From UBA6912 sp963792895 (lineage in GTDB: Bacteria; Actinomycetota; Acidimicrobiia; Spongiisociales; UBA5794): a DNA stretch of 64,000 nucleotides. A program made the translations under genes and the position numbers. Numbering within the stretch: position 1 is the stretch's first letter; the number at the start of each line of letters is the position of its first letter. The notes under the pieces are model-generated. The model saw only the letters and a program-made list of their open reading frames with translations, did not search any database and had not been told where the DNA came from. This document shows positions 11,256 through 20,344 of this stretch, piece by piece. The DNA lies in NCBI GenBank assembly GCA_963792895.1, contig CAWBYA010000003.1, forward strand, positions 631,456-695,455, read 5' to 3'.

Positions 11256-12283
11256 GTGTTTGCGCCCATCGTCACCGACCGGCTCCGCATTCGCGCCTTC
11301 GCCCTGTCGGACGCTGACGACTTCTGGCGGCGGCGCAACGATCCAGACGCTGCGCGGTTTCAGAACTGGGAGCTGCCGTTCCCCCGGGAGCGCGCCGATG
11401 ACATCGTTGCCGAGCTCGTTGCCATGGATGGTCCGGCCGTCGACGAGTGGTGGATGGCGATCGTGGAGCATCGGGAGACGGGAGAGACGCTCGGCGACCT
11501 GGCCCTCCACCTGAGCTGGGAGGGCCGCACCGCCGAGGTCGGCTACACGTTCTGGCCTCGCCATTGGGGGAAGCGCTATGCCGTGGAGGCCCTCGAAGCG
11601 CTCATCGCCTATCTCTACGAGCGGCTGCACGTGACACGAGTGTTCGGGATGCTGCATCCCGACAATCCTGCGTCGGCGATGGTGCTCGAGCGATCCGGGA
11701 TGCTGTTCGAGGGCCACACTCGCTCGTCGTTCTGGCTTGGAGACGAATGCTCCGACGACTGGATCTACGGTATGACCCGCTCCGATTGGGAGGCGTGGGT
11801 GAACCGTCCCCGGGGTGCTCCTCGTGACCTGCGATTGATCGAGATCAGCACGGCAAACGAGCGGTCCGTCTCGCGCCTTGCGACCCACAAGTCGCAGGAG
11901 CGCTTCGTTGCGCCGATGCACTCCTCATTCACCGATGCGCTCTTCCCCGAGATCGTGGACGGGGCTCCGGTTGTCCCCTGGATGCGCGCCGTTGAGGCCG
12001 ATGGCGAGATCGTCGGGTTCGTGATGCTGGCGTTGCGCACGGAGGCCCATCCCGAACCCTTCCTGTGGCGGCTGCTGATCGACCGGTTGCATCAGCGGCG
12101 CGGTATCGGGGGGCGTGTCCTCGATTTGATCGCAACTGAATGCCGTGCGATGGGCGACGCTGCGCTCGTCACGAGCTGGGGGAAGGGAAGGGATCGCCAC
12201 GTGCCTTCTATCTCGCCAACGGCTTCGTGCTCACCGGCCGACTCATCGACGGTGAGACCGAAGCCCGCAGACAGCTGGCGTGA
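11256..12283 (+). CDS. Tandem GNAT acetyltransferase, frame broken near the C-terminus
   Basis: The first half is a RimJ/RimL-like GNAT domain: TDRLRIRAFALSDADDFW near the start, AEVGYTFWPRHWGKRYAVEALEAL at the acetyl-CoA site, and VFGMLHPDNPASAMVLERSGM. The second half is a shorter GNAT domain with GEIVGFVMLALRTE and LLIDRLHQRRGIGGRVLDLIATE. After LVTSWGKG the frame is lost. Adding one G to the G5 run at about 12178-12182 restores SPRAFYLANGFVLTGRLIDG and a stop at 12281-12283. The apparent reading beyond that to 12629 is an artefact. Start choice (GTG 11256 or TTG 11244) is uncertain. The acetylated substrate is unknown. Confidence 0.75.
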
Positions 12284-12372
12284 CCAGTCGGGATGCACTG
12301 CGATCGCTGAGGACCAAACGCCCCTAGCGGCCCGAAGCGTGGCGGCGGTAGCGTCGGAATCACGAGGTGTCT

Positions 12373-13458
12373 ATGCGCCCCAAGACGCTGATCGCATGCG
12401 TCATCCTCCTGGTGGCGAGCTGCAGCACGGAGTCCGGTTCGGCCAAAACGGCGTCACCGCCCGCCATCACGACGACAACTGCTGTCGCACCGACGACGGC
12501 CACAACGAGCGCAGCAGCCGCTGTCGCGACCACATCGACCGGTCCGCCCGCTTCGACCGTCTCGACCACCGCAACGCCGACGACAACGGAGGCGCCCGAC
12601 ACCACGCCGCCCGTGCTCGTGGTGGATGACCCGGCACCGAACGCCATCGTGACTGAAGCGGCCTATCGGTTCTCCGGCAGCACCGAACCGGGCGCCACGG
12701 TGGTTGCCGCAGGACGCTATCCCGCCGACGTCGCAGACGATGGCCGCTGGTCGATCGTCCTGATGCTGAACCCGGGCGGCAATGTCGCCACGCTCGTGGC
12801 CGGAGACGCCGGAGGCAACACGACTGAGGTGCGGGTGCCGGTCTTTCTGCATGCGTGCGTCGACGCGGCACGGGTAGCTATGGCCGCGGGCGCCTCCGAG
12901 ATCTCGACGCTCACCGCAGACCTCGACGGCGATCGCGAGCCCGACACCGTCACCTCGTACCTCGCCGGCGGTCGGTGGCGGGTTCATGTGAAGCTCGCCT
13001 ATGGATGGGAGAGCGAGACGGATATCACCCGATACGTGACCGACCTACCACCGCCGTCGCCGGTGCGGGTCGTCCACCTCGGTCCGCCGGCGGTCCTGGT
13101 GAAGCTTGGGGGAAACCTGGTGGGTGCGTCGTACGGTTTCGTCGCCCTCGCCGGGTGCTCGCTCGTGCCGGCTCTGGGCTCGACGGGCGACATGCCGGAG
13201 CTGTGGAACGGCGGCGGGCTGTATCACTACGAGTTCTTCGTGTGCGGGAACGATGCTGTCACCGAGGTGACGCTCGGACGGGGGGAGACGTCGATCAGCG
13301 TCACCGAGACCAGATATCCGTTTTCCGGGGAGACGATGCGATTCGGTCAGCCGATCATCACTGAGGAGGACATGCCCGCTCCTGCACCTGCCGAAGGCGC
13401 GCCCGACCTCGCATGGCAGGAGGCGTTGGAGCGCAACGGCGAAACCTGCGTTCCGTGA
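12373..13458 (+). CDS. Secreted lipoprotein with Thr/Ala-rich linker and Ig-like domain
   Basis: The N-terminus MRPKTLIACVILLVASCS is a lipoprotein signal with the lipobox cysteine in LVASC. A spacer of about 55 residues rich in Thr, Ala and Pro follows, then DTTPPVLVVDDPAPNAIVTEAAYRFSGSTEPGATV, which resembles bacterial Ig-like or glucodextranase-B-like adhesion domains. The remainder (about 200 residues, with several Cys) is unrecognised; DLDGDREPDTVTSYL looks like an Asp-rich calcium-type loop. ATG 12373 is preferred over GTG 12367 because GAGG lies just upstream. Confidence 0.65.
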   Translation: MRPKTLIACVILLVASCSTESGSAKTASPPAITTTTAVAPTTATTSAAAAVATTSTGPPASTVSTTATPTTTEAPDTTPPVLVVDDPAPNAIVTEAAYRFSGSTEPGATVVAAGRYPADVADDGRWSIVLMLNPGGNVATLVAGDAGGNTTEVRVPVFLHACVDAARVAMAAGASEISTLTADLDGDREPDTVTSYLAGGRWRVHVKLAYGWESETDITRYVTDLPPPSPVRVVHLGPPAVLVKLGGNLVGASYGFVALAGCSLVPALGSTGDMPELWNGGGLYHYEFFVCGNDAVTEVTLGRGETSISVTETRYPFSGETMRFGQPIITEEDMPAPAPAEGAPDLAWQEALERNGETCVP

Positions 13459-13495
13459 CCAGGGTGTCGTGGGCGCGCCCTGTAGGCGCGCCGCA

Positions 13496-13726
13496 TCACG
13501 TTTCGATGCCTAATGCCCCGAAGATCCGCTCGCGTTCCGTGGTGTAGACGTCTTCGGAGATGAGCTCGGCTGCGTGACGCTCGCTCAACACGCGAAACTC
13601 CTCCATGAGAGCGGCTTCGTCCGGCCCTTCTTCAGCGTCGGCCGCCTCGGTGGGTGCGGCGTCTTTGCGAGCCTGCTTGGCTGCCTTCTTCTCGGCGTGT
13701 GCCCGTTCCCGGGCACGCTTCGCCAT
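13496..13726 (-). CDS. Small charged protein downstream of the cold-shock gene
   Basis: About 76 residues. A very basic, Ala-rich helical N-terminus (AKRARERAHAEKKAAKQARKD) is followed by an acidic patch and a C-terminal segment EEFRVLSERHAAELISEDVYTTERERIFG, reminiscent of SHOCT-like short oligomerisation helices. The csp stop codon lies just upstream, so the two genes are probably cotranscribed. A GTG at 13750 would add eight residues. Function unknown; RNA or ribosome association would fit the charge but is only a guess. Confidence 0.5.
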   Translation of the reverse strand: MAKRARERAHAEKKAAKQARKDAAPTEAADAEEGPDEAALMEEFRVLSERHAAELISEDVYTTERERIFGALGIET

Positions 13727-13751
13727 ACCTTCTCGGCCTCGTTGTGCCACG

Positions 13752-13955
13752 TCAGGCCGGGCGTACGTTGACCGCCTCGGGACCCTTGCGGCCCGCTGCG
13801 GTCTCGTACGTCACGGTCTGTCCGGTCGTGAGGGTGGCGCCGGGGCCACCGGCCAGGTTGGACTTGTGGACGAAGACGTCGTCTCCGTCCGGCGACGTGA
13901 TGAAGCCAAAGCCCTTCTGTTCGTTGAAGAACTTGACGGTTCCTGTTGCTGTCAT
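13752..13955 (-). CDS. Cold-shock protein, CspA family
   Basis: 67 residues forming one cold-shock domain. RNP1 is in KGFGFITSPDG and RNP2 in DVFVHKSNL, the aromatic surfaces that bind single-stranded RNA or DNA. The start is ATG at 13955 with GGAGG seven bases upstream; the longer frame to 14090 is not supported. The end, RKGPEAVNVRPA, is typical of actinobacterial Csp proteins. It probably acts as an RNA chaperone. Confidence 0.92.
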   Translation of the reverse strand: MTATGTVKFFNEQKGFGFITSPDGDDVFVHKSNLAGGPGATLTTGQTVTYETAAGRKGPEAVNVRPA

Positions 13956-14309
13956 TGTTCGACCTCCAGGTCGTGCGTCGCGAGCGACGCTCCGGGCAGC
14001 TACCCGGTATCTTCGTATTCGTCTGCGCTCGGCGCCGAGACGGGCTGGCGCAAGAGGGAAGTGCGATACGCGAATTCCCTGAACGGCCACGCCGGCTCGT
14101 CACGCATTCGATGTGCGGACTCCGGGGAATCACGAAAAACGAATGGTCGGTTCCCTCGCAGGGACCGACGCAGCGAGACCCGAGCTCAATCGGGTACTGA
14201 TGAGGTTAGGGGCCACGCCGCGTTTGTGCGAGCTTTCGCTTCGCCGGCCTCGCTGCACGGTGGGCGGCCGGTGCGCCGCCTATCGTTACGGCCTCGTGAG
14301 GAGCGGGAC
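13956..14309. promoter_or_regulatory. Divergent csp / asnS intergenic region with one strong hairpin
   Basis: This 354-base gap between two divergent genes must hold both promoters and, if csp is cold-regulated, its leader. A near-perfect inverted repeat occupies 14146-14169 (GTCGGT plus CCCT pairing with AGGG plus ACCGAC, one bulged T, 3-base loop). No gene is supported inside. The hairpin may end an upstream transcript or fold in the asnS leader; I see no T-box features. Confidence 0.4.
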
Positions 14310-15704
14310 ATGCAGAGGCAGTTGATCAAGCACGTGCTCGGCCGTGAGGATTTTGGCGCCGAGGTGACCGTTGCCGGTTGGGTGCGGACGCGACGCGACT
14401 CCAAGGGTGGATTCTCGTTCGTCGAGATCAATGACGGCTCGAGCTTCTCCGGCCTCCAAGTCATTGCGGATGGGGGACTCGCCAACTACGAGTCCGACGT
14501 GCTGCAACTCACGATCGGGAGTGCCGTGCGGGTCACGGGCGAGCTGGCGGAGTCGCCCGGGTCGGGGCAGCGGGTCGAGGTGAAGGCAACCGAGGTGGTC
14601 GTGTTCGGCTTCGCAGACCCCGATACGTACCCGCTCCAGAAGAAGCGCGTCTCGTTCGAGCGGCTGCGGGAGATCGCCCACCTGCGCCCCCGCACCAACA
14701 CCATCGGCGCCATTGCTCGGGTGCGCAACACGCTCGCCTACGCCACACACCGCTTCTTCCAAGACCGCGATTTCCTCTACTTGCAGACGCCGGTGATCAC
14801 GGCGAGCGACGCCGAGGGCGCAGGCGCCATGTTCCGCGTCACGTCGCTCGACCCAGAAGCGCCGCCGCGCACCCAGGGAGGTTCGGTGGACTACGGCGAA
14901 GACTTCTTCGGCCGTCCGACCTTCCTCACGGTGAGCGGTCAGCTCAACGCCGAGAGCTACGCCCTTGCCCTCGATCGGGTGTACACATTCGGGCCGACGT
15001 TTCGGGCCGAGAACTCCAACACGAGGCGGCATCTCGCCGAGTTCTGGATGATCGAGCCGGAGATGGCCTTTGCCGACCTCGGCGACAACGCGGATCTCGC
15101 CGAGGACTATGTGCGTCATCTCGTGCGATCCGTGCTCGACACCTGCGGCGAGGATGTCGAGTTCTTCAACAAGTGGGTGGATCAGACGTTGCTGGACACG
15201 TTGACGCTGGTGGCGGACACGCCGTTCGAACGGATCACCTATACCGCGGCGGTCGACATGCTCGAACGGGCCGACCAGGAGTTCGAGTTCCCCGTGCACT
15301 GGGGCGCCGATCTGCAGTCCGAACACGAGCGCTACCTCACCGAGACGGCCATCGGAAAGCCCACGATCGTCACGGACTTCCCGTTCGAATTCAAAGCCTT
15401 CTACATGCGCCGCAACGACGACGGGAAGACAGTTGCTGCCATGGACGTGCTCGTCCCGCAGATCGGCGAGATCGTCGGCGGCAGCCAGCGCGAGGAGCGT
15501 CTCGACGTGCTGGGGCAGTCGATGGCTGCGAAGGGCATGGACGAGGAGCACTACCAGTGGTATCTCGACCTGCGCCGTTTCGGGAGCGCCCCCCATTCCG
15601 GCTTCGGGCTGGGCTTGGAGCGAGTCGTGCAGTTCTGCACCGGAATGCAGAACATCCGCGACGTCATCCCGTTTCCCCGCACACCCCGCAACGCAGATTT
15701 CTGA
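14310..15704 (+). CDS. asnS: Asparaginyl-tRNA synthetase
   Basis: Class II aminoacyl-tRNA synthetase of 464 residues. The N-terminal OB-fold anticodon-binding domain covers about residues 15-105 (VTVAGWVRTRRDSKGGFSFVEINDGSS). Motif 2 is in FGPTFRAENSNTRRHLAEFWMIEPEMAF and motif 3 in GSAPHSGFGLGLERVVQFCTGMQNIRDVIPFPRTP. PHSGFGLG and the length fit AsnRS better than AspRS, which has a large insertion domain. The start ATG at 14310 has AGGAG six bases upstream. It charges tRNA-Asn directly in the cytoplasm. Confidence 0.95.
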   Translation: MQRQLIKHVLGREDFGAEVTVAGWVRTRRDSKGGFSFVEINDGSSFSGLQVIADGGLANYESDVLQLTIGSAVRVTGELAESPGSGQRVEVKATEVVVFGFADPDTYPLQKKRVSFERLREIAHLRPRTNTIGAIARVRNTLAYATHRFFQDRDFLYLQTPVITASDAEGAGAMFRVTSLDPEAPPRTQGGSVDYGEDFFGRPTFLTVSGQLNAESYALALDRVYTFGPTFRAENSNTRRHLAEFWMIEPEMAFADLGDNADLAEDYVRHLVRSVLDTCGEDVEFFNKWVDQTLLDTLTLVADTPFERITYTAAVDMLERADQEFEFPVHWGADLQSEHERYLTETAIGKPTIVTDFPFEFKAFYMRRNDDGKTVAAMDVLVPQIGEIVGGSQREERLDVLGQSMAAKGMDEEHYQWYLDLRRFGSAPHSGFGLGLERVVQFCTGMQNIRDVIPFPRTPRNADF

Positions 15705-15796
15705 GCCTGTCCGGCTGGCCGGTCGCCGCCCGATGGTCGGGGCGGGATGCCGCTGCCGGCCGGTAGCGTGTGCGAAGTCCAACCGAGAGAGGCGCC

Positions 15797-16179
15797 GTGG
15801 CAGAGAACGCACAGACCGTGTACCCCGTGGTGCGCTATCGAGATGCGAAGGCTGCGATCGTCTGGCTGGTGACGACGCTCGGTTTCGTCGAGCACGAGGT
15901 GCATCCTGGGGAGGGCGACGAGATCGCTCACGCCCAGCTGGCCTTCGGTGGCGGGCTGATCATGCTCGGGTCGGCGCGGGAAGGCTCGTCGATCGGCGAG
16001 ACTACGGTGTACATGGCTACCGCTGATGCCGACGTGGCCTACGAGCGGGCGCGCGCCGCGGGGCAGACATCATGTACGAGCCGTACGAGACCGACTACGG
16101 CAGCCGGGAGTTCGGCGTCCGTGACCCCGAAGGCAACTCCTGGAGCATCGGCACCTACCAACCGGTTGCCGGCGGGTGA
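15797..16179 (+). CDS. VOC-family protein, one-base frame break
   Basis: Starts at GTG 15797 behind AGAGG. The first part reads VYPVVRYRDAKAAIVWLVTTLGFVEHE. The frame is lost in the G4 run after AAG at about 16061-16064. With one more G the protein continues ADIMYEPYETDYGSREFGVRDPEGNSWSIGTYQ, ending at TGA 16177-16179. Total is about 127 residues, one VOC unit of the glyoxalase-like 'bleomycin resistance' type. The stop overlaps the GTG of the following hydrolase (GTGA), showing coupling and supporting the corrected end. Confidence 0.75.
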
Positions 16180-16985
16180 CGGCGGAGCCACAGCCACGCC
16201 TGGCATGGCACGAGGCCGGCGGGTCGGGGCAGCCGATGGTGCTGGTGCACGGCTTCACCGGCACGAGTGAAGACTTCGCAGCGGTTGTTGCTCCCTTGTT
16301 CGAGCGGCGACGGATCGTGCTCGTCGACCAGCTCGGTCATGGGGCGTCGCCGAGGGCGGAACGCTACGACTACGACACCCTGACCGCGGCGCTCGTGGCT
16401 TTCCTCGAGCGGGAGATCGGTGAGCCGGTCGACCTCCTCGGGCACTCGCTCGGCGGCCGGGTCGTCATCCCGATCGCCGCCACACGATCCGATGTGGTCC
16501 GATCGCTCCTCCTGATGGACACGTGGGCGGATCAGCCAGACCGGGGCGACGCGGCCGGCGCGCTTGGGGAGATCTGGTCGAAGCCGCCGGACGAGGCGTT
16601 GGCGGCGCTCGATGCGCTGGAGGAGAGCCGACCCGATCCCGAAGGCGACCTGATCGCGTCCGCATGGGGCAGCGAGTGGCTCGACCGCCACCTGGCGTCG
16701 AATGCAGCGCAGGTCGACGAGCGGGCCATCACCGACCTTGGCCCTGCCGTGTTCGTTGCAGGTCTGTCGGTGCTCGACATGGCTCGGCGGATCGGATGCC
16801 CCACGACGGTTCTCGTTGGCGAGCACGACCTGCCGTTCATCGGCTCGTCGCAGCGACTTGGACAGGCCATCCCACACGCCCGCCTCGTCACGATCGAGGG
16901 CGCGTATCACTCTCCGCAGCTCAGCCACCCGGATGCGTGGGCGGCCGCCGTCGTTGCGCATCTCGATTGGGTCGACGGACGGTGA
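16176..16985 (+). CDS. Alpha/beta hydrolase
   Basis: 269 residues. The oxyanion segment is LVHGFTGTSEDF, the nucleophile elbow LLGHSLGGRV, the acid in VLVGEHDLPF and the catalytic His in EGAYHSPQLSHP. The arrangement suits the MenH-like/ester-hydrolase group, in which small acids or esters are cleaved, but no substrate is evident. It starts at a GTG that overlaps the stop of the VOC gene, so the two are translated together. No signal peptide; cytoplasmic. Confidence 0.85.
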   Translation: MTAEPQPRLAWHEAGGSGQPMVLVHGFTGTSEDFAAVVAPLFERRRIVLVDQLGHGASPRAERYDYDTLTAALVAFLEREIGEPVDLLGHSLGGRVVIPIAATRSDVVRSLLLMDTWADQPDRGDAAGALGEIWSKPPDEALAALDALEESRPDPEGDLIASAWGSEWLDRHLASNAAQVDERAITDLGPAVFVAGLSVLDMARRIGCPTTVLVGEHDLPFIGSSQRLGQAIPHARLVTIEGAYHSPQLSHPDAWAAAVVAHLDWVDGR

Positions 16986-17347
16986 CTCTGGCCCTGGACG
17001 CCGGACTCGCTCGGTTGTGATGAAGAACCTCCTGTGCGTTGCTGGCGCGGAGCTCGAGGTGGACTGCGTACGTTCCCGCAACTTCCGGATCCGTGCGGAG
17101 CCTCACTATGAGGACCCCGGTGCTCGCAGCCGCTGATCGCCGCCGCTCCGAGGACGGAAGGCCTATCTGTGGTGACGGCGAAGTCCTCTGCGTTGCGGAA
17201 TGGGCTCAGGTTGAGGTGGACCGGCTCGACACCCGGGCCTGTGTCGCCGACCAGGTCGTCCGACCCCAAGGTGGCAACGGAAACACGAGCTGGGGACACG
17301 ATTGCCCGCGCCGACCGTTCGGGGCGCGGCAGCCCGGGTGATGACGC
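16986..17347. other. 362-base gap with possible decayed minus-strand coding
   Basis: No confident gene. On the minus strand from GTG 17299 one frame reads RVSVATLGSDDLVGDTGPG and PVHLNLSPFRNAEDFAVTTD, which has good codon character. A second frame further on reads EVAGTYAVHLELRASNAQEV. Together they might be a small frame-broken protein at the end of the upstream exported-protein operon, but the parts do not make a recognisable family. Confidence 0.25.
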
Positions 17348-18567
17348 TCAGGGGCGGTGGCGGAGCTCGGTGCGAACCGAGACGATGGGGAACGTCCACG
17401 ACTCGGCGACGATGACCGGTGCGTAGACGCCTCGCGCGGCCTCGTCGCCATCCGAGCTGGTGACGAAATACCAGCCTCGCCATTGGGCGGCGGTGGAGAC
17501 CGTGGCATCGCCGAGCGAGTCGTAGATGTGCTCGAAGGCGGCCTGCCCATCGGCTTCGGCGCCCCCTTCGTACTCGATCGCGGGTCGAGACGCCGTGTCT
17601 GCGAAGTCCAGAACGTACTCGTATCCGGATGGGTCGAATCCAGACGCGACCCCGTGGTAGGTGCAGCTCGTCGTGCAATCGACATCCCACATCACCTTGT
17701 CAACCCAGGCGTATGTGGTGATGGTCCACGACTCTCCGTGGGCCGACCATGTCGTCGCCTCGTACGGCCCGAGGATCGAGGCGGCGGGGGAGGAGAAGTC
17801 GTACCACAGCCACGTATCGAGGCCAGTGAGTCCCTTGATCGAAGGGTTGAGGTTCACCTGCGTCGCCGGAACTGCTTCTACGACCTCGGCGATATCGGTG
17901 TCCGGATCGAAGATATCGAGACAACGGAACTCGATGTCTGTCGAGAAGAGCACGTTGCCGCCCGGAAACTCGTTCCAGTTCGTACCGAAACCGGACTCCC
18001 ATGAGCCGGTGAAGTAGCTGTAGTAGTACGTCGCCGAAGCCATCATCACCTGACCCGTCTGGCAGACGACGGTCTCCCCGTTGACCGAGATCAGCAGGAT
18101 CTCCTCGTCATCGTCGACGAGCTCCACGATCGTGTCGGTAGCGACTTTCCACCCGTCCTCGTGGGTCGAGGTGCACCAATCGACGTCGCCGAACCCGAAG
18201 TCGACCGAGATGCCGCGGTCCGCCAACTCGTCGGGGTTCTCCTCGATCCACGTCATCAGTTCGGCGATCAAGGCGTCCCACAGCTCGTAGTGGTGGACGT
18301 AGTCGGGCTCACCCATCGCCTCGTTCCACGCGCTGATTGCCGCGTGCACGTCGGGACAGTCGTGGTTGACGACGTCAGTCGTGGCGTTCTGCTGATCGCC
18401 TTCGCCGGAATACGTGCGCTGCCATCTTCCACGCATCGAGTGAGCCGCCATATTGGACGCCTCCATCCTCGCTCTGAGACTCGCAGGGAAGCCCCCGTTA
18501 GTGGCAGAACCAGCGCGATGACGGCGATGATGAGCGGGTGGCGGAAGCGCTCGATCCAGGTTCTCAT
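17348..18567 (-). CDS. Exported protein of unknown function, one frameshift
   Basis: The true start is ATG 18567, inside the TGA of the previous gene (ATGA) and with AGG eight bases upstream. It begins MRTWIERFRHPLIIAVIALVL, a signal peptide or membrane anchor. The frame moves near 18480 and continues for about 380 residues to RTELRHRP. The mature part is acidic and rich in Trp and Tyr (VDFGFGDVDWCTSTHEDGW, ASATYYYSYFTGSWESGFG, CTTSCTYHGVASGFDPSGYEYVLDF) with several Cys, which suits an extracytoplasmic beta-rich domain. No family is recognised. Confidence 0.6.
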
Positions 18568-19346
18568 GCGTTCGCCTGCGAGTAGCCGACAATCGTGTCC
18601 CAGAACTGCCATCCAGCCGACGAAGGTACGAGGATCGCCAGGTTCATTCGAGAATCCCAAGCCTGCGAATTCTTCAATCACCTCTCCAGATTCGGCTGAC
18701 ACGACCTGCAGGGTCCCTGAGACTAGAGCGGTACTCCACTGCGATGGCCCCGGTCGGAAGACCGTCAACGATCGATGAATCCAGGTCCAGCTCAGTGACG
18801 TCACTCGCTATCTCCCCATCCAAGAACGTCCAGGGCTCCTCGGGCCGGATCCGTCGCCTTTGCTCGGCGAATAGGACGTCGTAGATCTTGTCCTCAACGT
18901 CCTTCTGACGGTGAGCCTGGATAGCTCGAGCAAGCTGGCACCCAATCAGGATGCGGATAGTTCGGCGTTGACCCATTGATCGAACTTGTTCAGCTCCTCG
19001 ACGGCCACCACCGGGTCAGGGTTGGTGAGGTCGGGGATCGGGACCTCCGCGTCGACGATGTCCGGATAGGCGAAGCGAAGCTCTTCGACGATGCCGGCGA
19101 TGAGCGCCTCGAGCGCCTCCGGGCTGCCCACCTGATCGGAAAGCACGCGTCGTGGTGGCCGCCGTGGTGGTTGTGGTGCGGCGGCGCCACGGTGGTCGAC
19201 GTCACCGTGGTCGTGGTGGGCGTTGCGATGGTTGGCGCCGGTGTCGACGGTGCGACCTCCTCGCCTCCGGAGCATGCGCCGGCCATCAGGGTCACGACAA
19301 CGACGAGCAAACGTTTCGTCGTGGTGATGCGTCGCGCTCTCCTCAC
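18564..19346 (-). CDS. Lipoprotein of unknown function, several frame breaks
   Basis: Begins MRRARRITTTKRLLVVVVTL then MAGACSGG, a clear lipobox, followed by a Thr/Pro/His-rich spacer. The frame moves at about 19140 into EALEALIAGIVEELRFAYPDIVDAEV, at about 18955 into IRILIGCQLARAIQAHRQKDVEDKIYDVL, at about 18725 into GTLQVVSAESGEVIEEFAGLGF, and at about 18610 into WDTIVGYSQANA, where the TGA overlaps the next ATG. All pieces lie in order and keep the local codon bias, so I treat them as one gene of about 260 residues. Function unknown; paired with the exported protein downstream. Confidence 0.5.
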
Positions 19347-19445
19347 CGATCCCCCTGGAAGTGGTGGGTAACGGCCGCCACCCTACCTCATCGTTTCAGG
19401 TCGGGCAAGCAGGTCAAAAAATCGTCAAACAACGTTAAGCTGTCC

Positions 19446-20260
19446 CTAGATGATGCAGTGGGTGGGACCGTTGCGCTGGTCTCGCCAGGCGAGCCAGTCG
19501 TCCAGGCCGGCGAGACTCCAGTCGGGGCCCGTTGCGCCGAGGGTGAACTGCGTGAATCCCATCTCGAGGTACCGGTCGGCGTCCTCGTGCAGGAATCGGT
19601 CGATGTCCTCGGGCTCGACGCCCACACCCCATTCGATATCTGCCGGATCGCGGCCCTCGAGCTCGCACCACCTCAGGAGCGTTTCCACCTTGGGCACCAG
19701 TTCGTCGGGGTGCTCGGGGAACAGCGCATGCCAGCCCGCCGCATGGCGAGCGACCAGCCGCAGCGTCTTGCGCTCCCCGGTCCCGCCGATCACGATCGGG
19801 ATGTCGCGGATGGGCGCCGGATTCAGCTTCGCCAACCGTTGCTCGATGAGAGGAAGCGCCTCGGCGAGATCGTCCAGTCTGCTGCCGGCAGTGCCGAACT
19901 CGTAGCCGTACTCGTCGTAGTCGCGTTCGAACCAACCCGACCCCATGCCGAGGATGAGCCGCCCACCAGAGACGTGGTCGACGGTTCGGGCCATGTCGGC
20001 CAGCAGCTGCGGGTTGCGGTACGAGTTGCAGGTGACGAGGGCGCCGATCTCGATCCGCTCGGTCTGTTGTGCCCACGCCCCGAGCATCGTCCAGCACTCG
20101 AAATGAGCGCCGTGGGCGTCGCCGTAGAGTGGATAGAAGTGGTCCCAGTTGTAGGCGATGTCGGCGCCCATCTCCTCCGCCGTGGAGAGTGCGCCGAACG
20201 GATGCCGGCGTATTCACCGTGCTGCGGGTGGAGCTGAACACCGACTCGAATGTCACGCAC
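19446..20260 (-). CDS. LLM-class F420-dependent oxidoreductase, one frameshift
   Basis: Begins MRDIRVGVQLHPQHGEYAGIR at 20260. The frame shifts near 20195 and continues STAEEMGADIAYNWDHFYPLYG. Luciferase-like TIM-barrel features follow: ERIEIGALVTCNSYRNPQLLADMARTVDHVSGGRLILGMGSGWFERDYDEYGYEFG, then PIVIGGTGERKTLRLVARHAAGWH. These match the family of F420H2-dependent enzymes common in actinobacteria. The full length of about 270 residues is normal. The substrate cannot be told from sequence. Confidence 0.8.
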
Positions 20261-20344
20261 GGTCGCAGACCTCCAGGACGTGGACAGGAGACGCTAGTGA
20301 ACGCGTCACGGCCACCGACCGTGGCTCACGCCCCACATGGCAGG

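Noticed and set aside
12284..12629. Extension of the tandem GNAT protein to 12629
   Set aside because: It follows the wrong frame after a homopolymer error; the corrected frame stops at 12283 and the lipoprotein gene starts at 12373.
20253..20344. Histidine-kinase reading extended to 20253
   Set aside because: The tail does not resemble a kinase end and runs into the next gene; a one-base correction near 20400 gives a tidy stop at 20345.
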